From Adiantum capillus-veneris (lineage: Eukaryota > Streptophyta > Polypodiopsida > Polypodiales > Pteridaceae), in the NCBI GenBank assembly GCA_014529385.2, contig CM043969.1, positions 9,279,001-9,337,000 on the forward strand: a stretch of DNA of 58,000 nt. The letters run 5' to 3'. The notes below the pieces were generated by a model. The model was not told the DNA's origin, searched no databases, and was given only the letters and a program-made list of their open reading frames with translations. Below are positions 33,151 to 44,608 of this stretch, piece after piece (the first letter of the stretch is position 1; each line of letters begins with the position of its first letter). Made by a program: the position numbers and the translations under genes.

Positions 33151-33924
33151 TGTCATCAACATATAACATTAGGATGATGAATTTCCCATCTCCCAAATTC
33201 TTTGTGTAGATGCAGTGATCCAAGTTGCATCTTGTGAATCCATGATCCAACATCCATCGATCAAACTTCAAGTACCATTGTCTTGATGCTCTCTTTAAAC
33301 CATACAAGCTCTTCTTTAATCTGCAAACCATTTTCTCCTTACCTTTTACTTCATACCCCTTTGGTTGAAGCATGTAGATTTCCTCCTCTAAGTCACTGTG
33401 AGGGAATGCCGTATTTACATCCATTTGCTCGAGATTTAGATCATGAGTAGCCACAAGGATTAAGAAAAGCCTTATTGAGTTCATTTTTACAACAGGAGAA
33501 AATATTTCATTGAAGTCAATACCTTTCTTTTGAGAAAACCCTTTTACCACAAGCCTAGACTTGTACCTTTTCTTCCCACCTTCTTCTTCCTTTAGCTTGT
33601 ACACCCATTTGTTTTGAAGTGCCCGCTTACCTTTAAGCAACTCAACCAACTCCCATGTTTGGTTGCGATGTAGTGAGTTCCCATCTCCACTTGCATGCTC
33701 TTCGTCCATTCTTCTTTGGATTCATGTTGCATAGCTTCTTCGTATGATTCTGGCTCTCCAGAATCTGAGATCAAGAGATGGTTGAAGGAAGGAACAAACC
33801 TTTCTGGAGTTCTATTTTCTCTTGTATATCTTCGGGGAATAGTTTGAGGCTCCTCATTTTGTTGACATTGTTGCACATTGTCACCGTTTGCAGTCCTTGA
33901 GTCTTCACGGTCCTCAAGCTCCAT
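33149..33924 (-). pseudogene. Copia A reverse transcriptase, cut at the YVDDM motif
   Basis: Copies element RNA into DNA. Minus-strand motifs are NKWVYKLKEEEGGKKRYKSR, LVVKGFSQKKGIDFNEIFSP, EQMDVNTAFPHSDLEEEIYM, CRLKKSLYGLKRASRQWY and ILMLYVDDM. These are the standard Ty1/copia RT blocks in order, with the catalytic YVDD kept. The frame is open from 33709 to the break; upstream (33592-33924) a linker is read in another frame, so there is a frameshift near 33600-33700. At the YVDDM methionine the sequence switches to the gypsy II LTR; the remaining RT and the RNase H are not found nearby. Confidence 0.9.
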
Positions 33925-34027
33925 GTACTCATCACCTGTTTATTTTGTTTGTTTTCTTTCCAAATAATCTTTGTACATATTTTTTTCGTTAAAAATTACA
34001 TCCCTACTCCTTAAGATTTTACCATCT

Positions 34028-35240
34028 TCAGGAATTCAATAGGCGATACCCAAAGTCACCTTCTCCATAGACAATGAAGATACACTTTTTGGACTTTGCA
34101 TCTAGCTTTGATCTTAGGCTTCTATCTATGTGCATGAAAGCCTCACAACCAAACACTTTGAGAAATGCATAATTCACCGGTTTACCTGTCCATGCCTCTT
34201 CTAGAACTCCCCCATCCAACGCCGTTGAGGGTGACCGATTGATTAAGTACACAGACGTAATTACAGCTTCCGCCCAAAGCTCAAGCGGTAGACCTGCATA
34301 TAGCCGCATGCTTCGTGCTCGCTCCATGATTGTCCTGTTCATCCTTTCCAAAATCCCATTTTGTTGAGGTGTCCTTGGGGTTGTCCTTTGCCTCCGAATG
34401 CCATTGCTAGCACAAAAGCTTTCAAAAGCTTGGCTGCAATATTCGCCTCCATTGTCCGATCTGAGGCATTTAACCTTGGTACCTGTTTCATTCTCCACAA
34501 AGGCTTTCCACCTTTGAAATATGGAAAATACGTCGGATTTATTCTTCATGACATAAACCCATGTTTTTCTAGTCGCATCGTCTATAAATGTTACATAGTA
34601 CTATGAACCACCAAGTGATGGTGTACTTGCAGGACCCCAAAAATCAGAATGAACCAACTCAAGTTTCTTATTTTTTCTTTCATGTCCTGATTTTTGAAAT
34701 TTTACCCTCTTTTGTTTACCATAAACACAATCTTCACAGAACTCTAATTCCACTTCTTTCAAACCTGGTAGAAGCTTCTTTGTTTGAAGGATTTGCATTC
34801 CTTTCGCACTCATATGGCCAAGCCGGTAGTGCCACACCGCACTCTCATCTTCTGTAGTTGCTGCACAAGCTGAAGGTTGTGTGCTCATAGTACACAAGTA
34901 AAGTGTACTGACCTTTTCTCCCTTGGCAACCACCAAAGATCCCTTTGAGATATTCCACCGTTTGTTTCCGAATGCAATGTTGTGACCTTCATCGTCCAAT
35001 TGTCCTGTAGAGATCAAATTTTTCCGAAGAGAAGGAACATGCCTTACATCTTTAAGCTTATTGATTTTCGTTAGCAGTTTTGACAGAAACTATACCTTTG
35101 CCGACAATCTCACAAGCTTCATCATCTCCCAAGTATACATACCCAAAATTACCTTTGGTTTAATCTTGGAAATGTTGCTTGTGTGGTGTCGCATGGAATG
35201 AAGCCCCAGAATCTACTATCCAGGAATTAGACACATTGTC
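34028..35240 (-). pseudogene. Copia A protease, pre-integrase and integrase
   Basis: Minus strand: protease WIVDSGASFHATPHK near 35225; pre-integrase zinc region VWHYRLGHMSAKGMQ and FCEDCVYGKQKR (34601-35017); integrase core LVHSDFWGP with first Asp, CLRSDNGGEY with second Asp, and TPQQNGILERMNR with Glu (34028-34549), then LKVFGCEAFMHI. The DDE triad is intact. Lesions: TAG at 34603-34601 after GGS, a frameshift near 34028 after YRLL, and frame changes around 35050-35200. Gene order PR-IN-RT is diagnostic of Ty1/copia. Confidence 0.9.
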
Positions 35241-35339
35241 TAATGAGATAATTAGAGCATCTTGCTCTACTTTACCTGCCACATTGGCCTCCGATGTTGG
35301 CTTGTTGTCTTGAGACTCTGTCTCCTTCTTCTTCTTGGA

Positions 35340-36083
35340 CTAGCAATCCTTCTTGACGTGGCCCTTCTTGCCACAGTTCCAACATTCAAGAACTGACTTT
35401 GTGCGTGACTTGCTCCGCCTTGAGCGATCACGACCCTTTTGGTTTTTGAACCTTTCCTTATGCCTTCCTCTTGTTTCCACTGATAGTGCAGCACTTGATG
35501 ATTCTCCTGTACTTCTCCTTCGCATTTCCTCGCTTAGGAGAACACCCACAACATCATCAAACTTAAGAATATTTGTACCAGAGATAGAATTACTTACAGC
35601 CATCACAAGGCTGTCCCAACTATCCGGTAGAGATGATAGTATAAGGAGAGCTCGCACTTCATCATCAAAATTGATTTTCACTGATCGAAGTTGACTTATG
35701 TTTGTGTTAAAGTCATTTAGGTGTTCTGCAACTGAACCATTCTCTGCCATCTTTAGATTGAACAAGCGCTTCATAAGAAATACCTTATTGGATGCCGATG
35801 GTTTCTCGTAGAAGTCGTCAAGTGACTTCATCAAGTCCTTCGTGGTCTTCATCTCCGAAACATTGAAGGCCACCGTTGACGCCAAGATTAACCGAATTGT
35901 TCCCAGGGCCTTTCGATCAAGGACAATCCATGCTTCATCTGCCATCGTTGCGGGCTTCTTTGCAAGACCTCCTAGTGGCAAATAGAGGTCCTTCTAGTAG
36001 AGATAGTCTTCAATCTGCATCTTCCAATGTTGGTAGTTTTTGCCGTTGAACTTCTCAATCTTGAGCTTCCCTTCCTCCGCCAT
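35340..36083 (-). pseudogene. gag: Copia A gag
   Basis: ATG at 36083, about 60 bp after the primer site; the N-terminus (KFNGKNYQHWKMQIEDYLY) matches copia B. A TAG near 35996 interrupts it, then an open stretch from 35981 runs to TAG 35342-35340. It contains MKTTKDLMKSLDDFYEKPSA, LMKRLFNLKM and an intact CCHC knuckle C-WN-C-GKKG-H-VKKD-C (UBN2-type copia Gag by family knowledge). The terminal TAG immediately follows the last knuckle Cys; protease sequence continues downstream in frame, so this may be a nonsense mutation in a gag-pol fusion. Confidence 0.88.
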
Positions 36084-36142
36084 AACTCCCACTCAATTCA
36101 AGGAATCCTTTCCTTGAGATAATTTAGCTACGAGCAAACCTT

Positions 36143-36154
36143 GCTCTGATACCA
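36143..36154 (-). other. Primer-binding site of copia A
   Basis: Minus strand TGGTATCAGAGC (initiator Met-tRNA), preceded by GGTTCAAAAAC, so the 5' LTR should start to the right of 36155. Its far edge was not found. Confidence 0.9.
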
Positions 36155-36525
36155 GTTTTTGAACCTTTCCTTAGGTTGTATCTTGTGGCCTCACGTATGG
36201 TGCTTGAGTAAAGTGCCTGCAAACACGTCTATTGGGTTGCAAGATTGTTGTCTGTTGGCCATCATCAAAGCTCGATGATTTGTAATAGGCAACAACTCAA
36301 TTTGTAATAGATGTGTCAAACTCGGCAAATTCACGAATGTGCTGCAAAGAAACAGATCTTGTCCATCGCACAACATGTTTGCATTGATTACAAGGACATA
36401 AGATCCTTGTTTGAGAGATAGGTGTTTTGGTTGGATGGCCCCACATCGTCGTCACTACTCATAATTAATGTAAAAACCTTGTACCCTGAACATAAATTTA
36501 ATCTTCTCTTACTCTCCTTTATCTC

Positions 36526-36528
<3 letters not shown>
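36155..36528. other. Probable 5' LTR remnant of copia A
   Basis: Sequence upstream of the copia A primer site on the minus strand; presumed LTR by position. No clear match to the copia B LTR was seen and no TG terminus fixed. Confidence 0.35.

Positions 36529-36592
<64 letters not shown>
36529..36592. repeat. (TC)n microsatellite
   Basis: About 32 TC units, uninterrupted. Confidence 0.97.
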
Positions 36593-36595
<3 letters not shown>

Positions 36596-37672
36596 CAAGA
36601 AACCATATATCACATTGTAAACTACCTCACATTCTCTAGTCATGTCCAATCACCGCACACCTCGGTCTAGAGGTGCACGGATATTATAACCACTAGGTTA
36701 AAATCTCGTCTTTATTGGTCAATGCCTATATTTGTGGGTACAAAAAATCTACATACCCATGTCTACATGACAATGCATATAGTGGAAAAAACCCCTTTTC
36801 CTCTTGTTTAGTTGTAGCCATTCCCTAGTGTAAACTACCTAAAGAGCTATGGTTGTAAGTTAAGCCAACATTTGGTTCTGTACGCAGTGCGGGAGTGCTC
36901 CCGCTTCTTTAGAGTTCTTTGAAGAAGATCTTCTTTATTATGCTTCTTGCTCAACATCTCTTATATGGATTACTGTGGACATTATATGCCTGCTTCCATT
37001 CTAAGGCACTGTGCCATTGAAAGCTTTCCAACCTAATGCCGCATCCATAGAGAGAAACAGAGGGAGAAAGAGAGCAACAGATAGAAAGAGAGAGAGAAAG
37101 ATAGAGAAGGTAGAGAGAAGAGTGTAGAAAGTCATTTCTGCACTCCATCTTGGGAATGTACAAAATATCTTTTTCAAAGCACTCTACAGAAGCCTCTGCA
37201 CTCTCTCCTGGTGCACCCCACAAAACGGTGGCTTCACTTACAATAATTGCTCTTACTTACTTGCAAGCTCACATGCGCAAACGGATTGTCCGTGAGCTGT
37301 TTGCACATGTGAGCTACATGCAAACTACTGCGAACATACCATTAACCTAACTCTAAATTTAAACCATAATTCTGAAGCTAAACTTAAAAATAAAAACTAA
37401 ATCCAAAATCTAATCCTAAATCTAAATCTAAGCTCTAATCACTAACTATCTATGAATATACCTGACTATGCTCTAAACCTTAAATATAGAGCTAAATCCG
37501 AAACCAAAATTCAAAGCTCTACACTAAATATGAACCTAGACTCTAACTTAAATATAAAAGCTAAATCCTAAACCTATGAGTCTCTATCTCTATCTCTCTT
37601 ATCTATATGTTACTCTCTATCTCTTATTATCTCTCTTTTTGTCTCCTTCTCTCTTTCAATGTATGTGTGTTT
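36593..37672. other. Non-coding stretch: tRNA-like patch and CTAAA-rich block
   Basis: No gene recognised. 36660-36720 has box A- and box B-like motifs (GGTCTAGAGGTGC and GGTTAAAATCTC, about 34 bp apart) as in tRNA-derived SINEs. 37030-37115 is GA-rich. 37339-37580 is dominated by CTAAA-type words on the plus strand. Confidence 0.4.
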
Positions 37673-37681
37673 GTCTCTCTC

Positions 37682-37746
<65 letters not shown>
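37673..37746. repeat. (CT)n microsatellite
   Basis: CT repeats with one AT interruption near 37687. Confidence 0.96.
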
Positions 37747-37749
<3 letters not shown>

Positions 37750-38473
37750 TAAAGATACATTAGTTTGACAGAGCCACTGAGCTCGGGAGAGCTAGATGTT
37801 GGAGAGGGGGAATGGGACAACACACCCGGTGCACAAACAAAGGCCTCTCTATATCTCAAGGTATCAACAACACCCATATCCTCTCAGAAGCACCTTCAAA
37901 AAACACACTTTACACTAGCAGACCATTGCCTACTCACTTACCAATGCATACACACTCTACAATACCACAATACAATGTACACTCAATGCCACATTCCATC
38001 TCCACCCTTGCACACGCACACATACACTCAATCTCACTCTCTCACATAGAGTCCGTCATCGATCCAAGGGGTAGAAACATCCACACTGCTGGCCCTGCGA
38101 GGAAACACAAGAGCAAGAGAAAGAGAAGGGGGGAAGGGGAAACCACAGTACAACTAGGCAATAGTGGATTGATTACGCTTAAAAAGTCACATACAAAGCT
38201 TGCACTGCCATAACAATGGCCATTTTTATGAGAAAATACAAAGGGAGTTGACAAGCACACTCCTTTATCAAAAAACTCCACTCTACAGGATTCAAACGGC
38301 ACAAAAAGGCCCCCCATTTGATTTAAAAAATGGCTTTTATAGAAGGGGACCATCAGATTTGGAAATTGCATTCGAATTGGTCCACTTGGCATCTCAAATT
38401 GGCAATTTTGGGAGGGGTAGCCGACTTGTTTTCATCTCTATCTGTTGTTTGCACTTGAATTTGAGGGGGGTTG
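37747..38473. other. Unassigned spacer
   Basis: Open frames here have no recognisable domain and biased composition; I see no gene. Confidence 0.4.
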
Positions 38474-38754
38474 CACTAGCGACATCGCTAGTGTCCCTAG
38501 GCATTTTTTGTTTTTTATTTTTACTTCAATTTTCCTCCCCTTTTCACCCTTGAACTTGCCCTCCTTTGATTATCCGGACATGCTCTCCTTTTGTCTACTT
38601 TGGTCGGCTTGGCTTTGCCATCCTTGGACTCCCTTTTTCTTCTACCCAACTCCCTCCTCCTCTATCTTGCCTTGAAGTTCCCTTGCAGTTCATCTTCAGC
38701 AGCTCCTCACATGACCTTTCTCCTCTTCCCCCAGCACTAGCAAGGTCGCTAGTG
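38474..38754. mobile_element. Possible 281-bp MITE with CACTAG hairpin ends
   Basis: Left end CACTAGCGACATCGCTAGTG and the complement of the right end CACTAGCGACCTTGCTAGTG match at 18 of 20 bases, and each is itself a palindrome. The flanks are G-rich and no clear target duplication is visible, so this is tentative. Confidence 0.4.
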
Positions 38755-39231
38755 GGGGGTGGGGGGGTTATCTTCAAAAAGGGGGCCTTGGACGGTTGCG
38801 GGACCAAGCCCTCACAAGACGCCATGTCAGCATGCCGTGTTGACCACCATGACCACTCTGAGCAATGCCGCACCGCCAAAACCACCTAAGGCCACCACCC
38901 CGCACCACCGCGTGCAAAACAGGCCACCACCCCCTTTGAAACCCCCAAGGTCCTCTAAAACTTCCAAAAGATCCTTCTTTTGGCCCCAACTATAGTTGCT
39001 CTCAATTCTTGCTCACTGACCCGATCATCACCCTTCGAGACCCATCAAAAGCTTTCAATCCGGGCTCCAACTTTGCACATCCATCCTGCATTTTGGCCCC
39101 AAAACGGCCTTGAATGGGAGGCTTCAAAAAATAAAATAAAATTATAGACTCCTTTATGGCATCTGTCACCAACTTAATCCTAACGTATCTCGGCCACCGT
39201 GCACCCGATTACCAAGCCTTCAGTTTTGAAT
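38755..39231. other. Unassigned, GC-richer stretch
   Basis: No recognised gene. May include the outer part of the gypsy IV LTR, whose left limit I could not fix. Confidence 0.35.
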
Positions 39232-39976
39232 AGCTCCATGCATCATCCACTACCTTGTAGAACTTTGTTGAGGCTCAAAAGATGTCAAATGGCACCTCCC
39301 CCAATGCGGTCAACCAGGCCCATAAATGGCCCCCGGTAAATCTTCGGATGGCCATAACCTGCCCTCTAGAGCTCCGATTCGTGATCCAAACAGACAGGCA
39401 TCCTCCATAATTCAAGCACTATGCATCTATCCACTAACACCTTCTCTAGCCAGCTACCATGTCCATCTTAGGTTTGCTATCCCTTCCAACTTTAAACTGG
39501 CATAACTTTCACACTGGGGCTCTGTTTGACAAGTCGTCTAGACTAGCTTCTAGAGCATATCGAGCACTATATTATAGGACACTGATAGAACACTTGAGAC
39601 ACTTGAATCCACCATACCAATTGGACCATTTTGGAGCCCTTTTGGCCAAAAAAAAAAGCATCGGTCATACAATTCCTCTACCCTTTGGCTGCACAGGACG
39701 TTGATACCTGCTTAAACCCTTTGCCCTGCACTTGTGCACACAAACCTCTAGCATTGATTAACACTACTTTTAACCTTGAACAACTTTTTCTGCATCGTCA
39801 TTGCCCAACCCACTCATTGAACATTTATGTTCGACCAAAAGAATATTTACAGAACTTCAAAAACTAACACACAACATTGATGACCCAAAGCACTTGCAAA
39901 CCACAACCCTATTTATAGGCTATGTACAAAAGCTTTATCTTCTCTTGCACACTACATACTTTAGGTGGGTTTCCCA
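39232..39976 (-). repeat. 3' LTR of gypsy IV
   Basis: On the minus strand starts TGGGAAACCCACC after the purine tract. The part 39232-39800 matches 44609-45165; the rest has no partner in the window. Confidence 0.65.
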
Positions 39977-39988
39977 CCCCCCTTGGCT
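39977..39988 (-). other. Polypurine tract of gypsy IV
   Basis: Minus strand CCAAGGGGGG directly before the LTR start. Confidence 0.65.
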
Positions 39989-40059
39989 ACAATCTGATGC
40001 ATCTCAGACACTAAACTTCTTACAAAATAAAACTTGAGCCACACCCCGTTCACCCTGTG

Positions 40060-41120
40060 CATAAGAAGCTTACCATTTTCCCTTACTAGGTGATAGGTCC
40101 CATTCAAAAAGGCCTTTTTCACTTTGTACGGACCCTTCCACTTCTTCTTGAACTTCTTCTGGAACGTGAAGTCTAAGTAGATCTCTTATTTCATCACCAA
40201 GTCTCCCTCTTATATCTTTCTTTTCTTGGAAAGTTTTGAATGAACTTGGCAATACGCTTCCCCCTCTGCTTCACATAGTAGTCCACTGCTACCTCCCTGT
40301 CCATCTGCAAGCCTCCAAATTGGATATTTGATCATGTAGAACCTCTTGATGAGTGGCATTGAAACGCCACATACCTTTCAAAGCACTCAATTTTGCATGC
40401 ATCGGCAATACAACATCCTTACCATAGACTAGCTCAAACAGAGTAAAATTTGTAGCCAGTTTGTAGGACGTCTTGTATGCCCACAGACACTTCCCTTAAA
40501 TTTGCTTCCTACATAGTCTCCTGCTTATACACGTACTTTGTCAACATTTTGATGATTTGTCCATTACCACTCTCAACTAGAACATTGCATTGAGGATGAA
40601 AGGGTGAGAAAAATTGATGCTAAATCTTTAGCATCGCCACTAATGCGCGCATTAGCTTGCTTATAAACCCGTGAACCCTATCAGAAACTAGCACCCATGG
40701 TACTCCAAAATGGTGACAAATGTTATCAAACACGAACTAAGCTACCACATTAGCATTCACTTCCTTCACTGTTTTGTCCTTGACCCACCTCGTGAGGTAG
40801 TCAATGGCTACCACAACATACTTCTTACCACTTGTAGACTTTGGGAGTGGAGATATGGCATCCAAACCCACTTTTCAAAATCATTTTGTGCAATGATGGC
40901 ACCCTGTGACTCCACTACCAATCCCCTTTCACCCATAGTCTGACGATCATGGCATGGTTTGCACCAGTAATGCACGTCCTTCACTATGGAAGGCCACCAA
41001 AAGCCTGCTCTCAGCACTCAAAATAGAACTTGGTCCCTTTCCTGATGTCCACTCTCCTCATGGCATTGCTCTAGCACCATATCTATCTCTTCCTTGTACA
41101 AAACCCTACTTAGCACTCCG
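40060..41120 (-). pseudogene. Gypsy IV integrase, DDE residues readable
   Basis: Minus strand: zinc-binding region AGFWWPSIVKDVHYWCKPCH (40808-41017), then core GLDAISPLPKSTSGKKYVVV with first Asp, IDYLTRWVKDKTV, FGVPWVLVSDRVHGF with second Asp, and FHPQCNVLVESGNGQ with the Glu (about 40560-40870). A C-terminal part near 40090-40260 reads KKWKGPYKVKKAF. The triad is intact but stops (for example after VVA near 40738) and frameshifts separate the blocks, so no full protein is made. Confidence 0.85.
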
Positions 41121-41450
41121 CCACGCCCATAGCTCATCAAATCATCATCTACCAGTGTGAACTTGCACGCCTTCTGCACCACTCTTCTTCTCTACAACTT
41201 GGATAAACCCTCTTGACATTGCCCCCCCATACTAAAAAGTTATTCAATTTCTTTCAAGGTCTCCCTACGTGCATAAGTGGTTGGGTCCACATATAAGCCT
41301 ACAACATGCACCTGCACTCTGCTACTTTTTTGCTAGTTGGTCCGCTTATTGGTTCTGCTCTCTCCTCACATTCTTGAATTGAACCACTTCAAAAAAATTT
41401 AGCATCTTTTTAATGGCAAAAAACCAATGCTTCAAAGAATCCCGCTTTAC

Positions 41451-41954
41451 CTACCATTGGCCTAACAGTTGCTTGTTGATGACTAGCAACGCATCTCCCT
41501 TCACCACCAGCCTAGAAATACCAAACTCCACACATTGCTTTAAGCCTAAATGCAGAGTGAGATACTTCGTCTCATTATTGGTGTGAACATCCTCCAGATC
41601 ATAAGCCTTCAAAAATATAACTTTTTCGTGTGGGTCGTGTATCACCACACCTCCACCTGCCTTCTGTACCACCCTTTGATACCCTCTGTTGAACCACATT
41701 GTAAAAGCACTCTCCAAATCCGGCTCCTCTTTAGCTTTATCTTGCACCACTCTTGGATAGGCTGGCAAATCAACAGCCTTGTTGACTTGAATGCCCGCCA
41801 GGTGGTGGGTTCGATTCATATGGTCAACCTTGAACTCAAATTTGAACTCTTGTAGCTCCACTACCCATTTCATAATCCTCTTCTTCCATGGATTCAAATG
41901 CAACACTACCTCTGGTAATAGATTGTTAGTTGTCAACACAAAAAACTTGTGCAC
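41451..41954 (-). pseudogene. Gypsy IV RNase H end plus second RNase H-like domain
   Basis: Open for 167 codons on the minus strand. The first part (HKFFVLTTNN, IMKWVVELQEFKFEFKVDHM) is the end of the RT-linked RNase H; then MWFNRGY, GGGVVIHDPHEKVIFLKAY, TNNETKYLTLHLGLKQC and VVKGDALLVINKQ form an archaeal-like RNase H domain as in Tat elements. The first acidic residue (F-D-G in gypsy II) is Asn here, so activity is doubtful. The element sits between RT and integrase as expected. Confidence 0.8.
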
Positions 41955-42142
41955 AATAAATGCACTTTAAACTTACTACAAGCGGCAAAGACCAAAGCCA
42001 CCACCCATTTCTCTGCTTCGGTGTAGGTAGTCTCCCCTCGGCTAATCACCCTGCTCTCAAAGTAGATAGGTTTGTAGCTTCTTCCTACCTTTTGCAGCAA
42101 AACCCCCGGGGGATTCACTCTATATACAAAACGGGATGCCAC
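41933..42142 (-). pseudogene. Gypsy IV RT-linked RNase H fragment
   Basis: Minus strand NPPGVLLQKVGRSYKPIYFE, SRVISRGETTYTEAEKWVVA and LVFAACSKFKVHLL are standard gypsy RNase H blocks. It overlaps the next domain in another frame (a frameshift near 41940) and is separated from RT by about 630 bp of unrelated sequence. Confidence 0.8.
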
Positions 42143-42144
42143 CT

Positions 42145-42780
42145 GCGAGCAGACAACTTTGATAAAACCCTTATATAAGATTCATATTAGGGAATATGAC
42201 CTCCCTTGCTATGCTTATACGACAAACAATGAAGTTAACTATCATACCCCTATCTTACATATAAAATTTAGGTCTGAAATGATCTAACTTAGTAAAACTA
42301 ATCAAAGAGTGTGTAGCATAGTGATTGCCAACATACTAAGGAACCACTTCTATTGATAACTACATATACCCTCAATGTCCTTTAGTTTGACTTTCAACTA
42401 TGTGCCCAATCAGCCTGCACTCTGGTTACTTGTCCCCCAATTTTGACCTATCCAAAGCTGGTGAAAATCAACCCTTGAACTGCTCCAACCCTTGAACTGC
42501 TCCAAGTCAGTCCTTTTTATCAATGATCAGCTTGATGAAAATTTTGATGTGTGACCTGATAAAAAACTTCTCCAAAATTCATTCAAGTTCTAGTGTACAT
42601 TGGTGACCAATGATTATAAGTAATCGACCCAGGTTAGGTGCCCCGCGCGCCCCCCCCTTCCCCCCCTAAATATGATACCGCCTTCCCTTATTTTTACGCT
42701 TGGGAGATAGATTATTGGGGGCCTGCCCCTAACTTATACGCTTATGTAACTTGTAAAAAATCCCCCTCCCTTGCACTTAC
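42145..42780. other. Unidentified insertion within gypsy IV pol
   Basis: Separates RT from RNase H. Contains a short tandem repeat (CCCTTGAACTGCTCCAA twice, 42472-42508) and C-runs near 42651-42667 that read as a purine tract on the minus strand. No family or termini recognised. Confidence 0.5.
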
Positions 42781-43815
42781 ATGGTGCAATAAGTTTTCCA
42801 TGGTGAATCCCCCACGAGAAAAACCTCTCCGATCGCAACCGTGCCTATTGTCATAGACACATAAAATTCATCCAATTCATCCTCTTGATTGGGAGGACAC
42901 ACCACTGGCAAGTGACACAAAATCTCTTTAACTCTGTCAAAAGACTCTTGAGCTTCTTCATCCCACTGATAACCATGCACTTGCTGAGCCCTCTTTTGAA
43001 GAGGATGCACATATTGTGACAACATCCAAAAGAAGAATGACAGATACTTTAATGTATGAACAAATGAATCCAAACCTTGAGCATTTGATGGTGGCTCCAT
43101 CAAAACCAACTCTTTCACCTTCTCGGGATCATCCTCTATAAAATTCTGCGACACCACATGACCCAACAAGAAATTGTGCTCAAGGTTGTGCTAGCTTGCA
43201 CTTCTTGGGGTTGAACTGACCTCCTTCTTCATCGATCCATTGACATCATACTTGCAGCTTTGATAGGTGCTCCGCTCTAGAGCTATAACATCCCATATCA
43301 TCCATGAAAATCCTAATAAAACGGCCCGAGCAGGGACAAACACCTTCTACATCCAATCTTGGAAGGCAGCATATGCATTCACCAACCCGAATGGCATCTA
43401 GAGATAAGCAAAACATCCCCATGGAGAGATAAATGTGGTCTTCAGCTGGTCCTCAAGTGCAATCCCTATCTAAAAATTACCCAAAAAACCATCCATAATC
43501 AGGCATCTATCATGCCCAGCCACTTGGTTTAGGATCTCGTCTTGAAACGGAAGTAGGTAGTGATTTCTCTTAGTCATTACATTTAGTGGCTTGTAGTTGA
43601 CACATACCCTTCATTTTCCATTCTTCTTAGCGGTTATAACCATTGGTGAAAACCACTCTGACTCCTTCACTGGGTATATAACAACTGCATCCAACAACTT
43701 ATTGATCTCCTACCAAAGGGCCTCCTTTTGGATCTCCCCTAGTCTTCTTAGCTTATGTGCTTTAGGTCTATGTCCCTCCTTGAGAACAATCTTGTGCTCT
43801 ACCCCTTTTGCACCT
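42781..43815 (-). pseudogene. Gypsy IV reverse transcriptase
   Basis: Minus strand: KWRVCVNYKPLNVMTKRNHY, PFQDEILNQVAGHDRCLIMD, ISPWGCFAYL and MPFGLVNAYAAFQDWM (43330-43600), catalytic FMDDMGCYSS near 43280-43310 (both Asp retained), then LGHVVSQNFIEDDPEKVKEL and the RT connection (42777-43169). The blocks lie in more than one frame and carry stops such as that after GNF near 43475. The domain order is normal. Non-functional because of the frameshifts. Confidence 0.85.
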
Positions 43816-44520
43816 TACAAATCTTTGTATTCCGGTGCAAAGAGGTTAGGATAGGACTCACATAGTTGGACATAATTCTCCTTCTCACCGTTGGTCAAAT
43901 CTTCACTTAACATGCTTGACACCTCTTCTATGCTTAAAACACGAACTTGAGGCTGCATACCTTTTTCCTTTGGAGAGTCCTCTATGGTGACTCCAAACAA
44001 ATCCGCATCTATCTTCATCATGTTGTCCTTACTATCCTCTTCCTCTGTGCTAGTGTAGCATTCAGCATAGGCCGTCTCCATCTCGTACTTGTAGCTTGTT
44101 GTGTCGTCTTCATCTTTAGCCGCCATAGGATGAGAACTTCCCTCCTTGGTCTTCAAATCTAACACAATCTGGATCCCTTTCTCTTTGTCAGGTAAATTGA
44201 GCACTTTTCTCTCCCAATCATGCTTAGCACCTATTGCCAAAAGCCAAAGCCTACCCAAAATGATTGGATAAGCATTACTACTTGCCTTCATCACAAAAAG
44301 GTCTATCACTCTATGCCCATCACCTTGACCTTCACATCCTGAGCCACGCCTAGACACCTAGCTTTAACATGGTTGGCCATCACCATGTGCACATTTGACT
44401 TGGCTATCACCTTGACTCCCGTCTCCTTCATGGATGCTTCTATCATGACACAAACATGTGCTCCACTATCTATATAGGCTTATACATGCATCCTTTTCTC
44501 AATGACCGCATCCACTAGTG
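43815..44520 (-). pseudogene. Gypsy IV protease and linker
   Basis: Minus strand: AYIDSGAHVCVMIEAS (active site D-S-G-A, near 44460-44490), MVMANHVKARCLGVAQDVKV, then PIILGRLWLLAIGAKHDWE (44215-44275) and an acidic linker to about 43815 (TEEEDSKDNMMKIDADLFGV). The active site is canonical. A stop before AYID and a frame change near 44350 interrupt it. Upstream sequence (44530-44608) ends at the LTR repeat with no Gag motif. Confidence 0.8.
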
Positions 44521-44608
44521 GAAGAACATCAGCGGGGCTACCTACCCTCAAGGCCATGTTTTGCACCGCGTGCACATTCCCCTTAGCTCTCAATAACGGG
44601 GATACCTC

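Noticed and set aside
36524-37746. (TC)n tracts as boundaries of the copia A LTR
   Set aside because: The copia B LTR also has (CT)n but in the opposite sense relative to the element, and flanking sequence does not match.
38042-38889. Several overlapping frames of about 100 codons on both strands
   Set aside because: Low-complexity, overlapping on both strands, no recognisable domain; not supported as genes.
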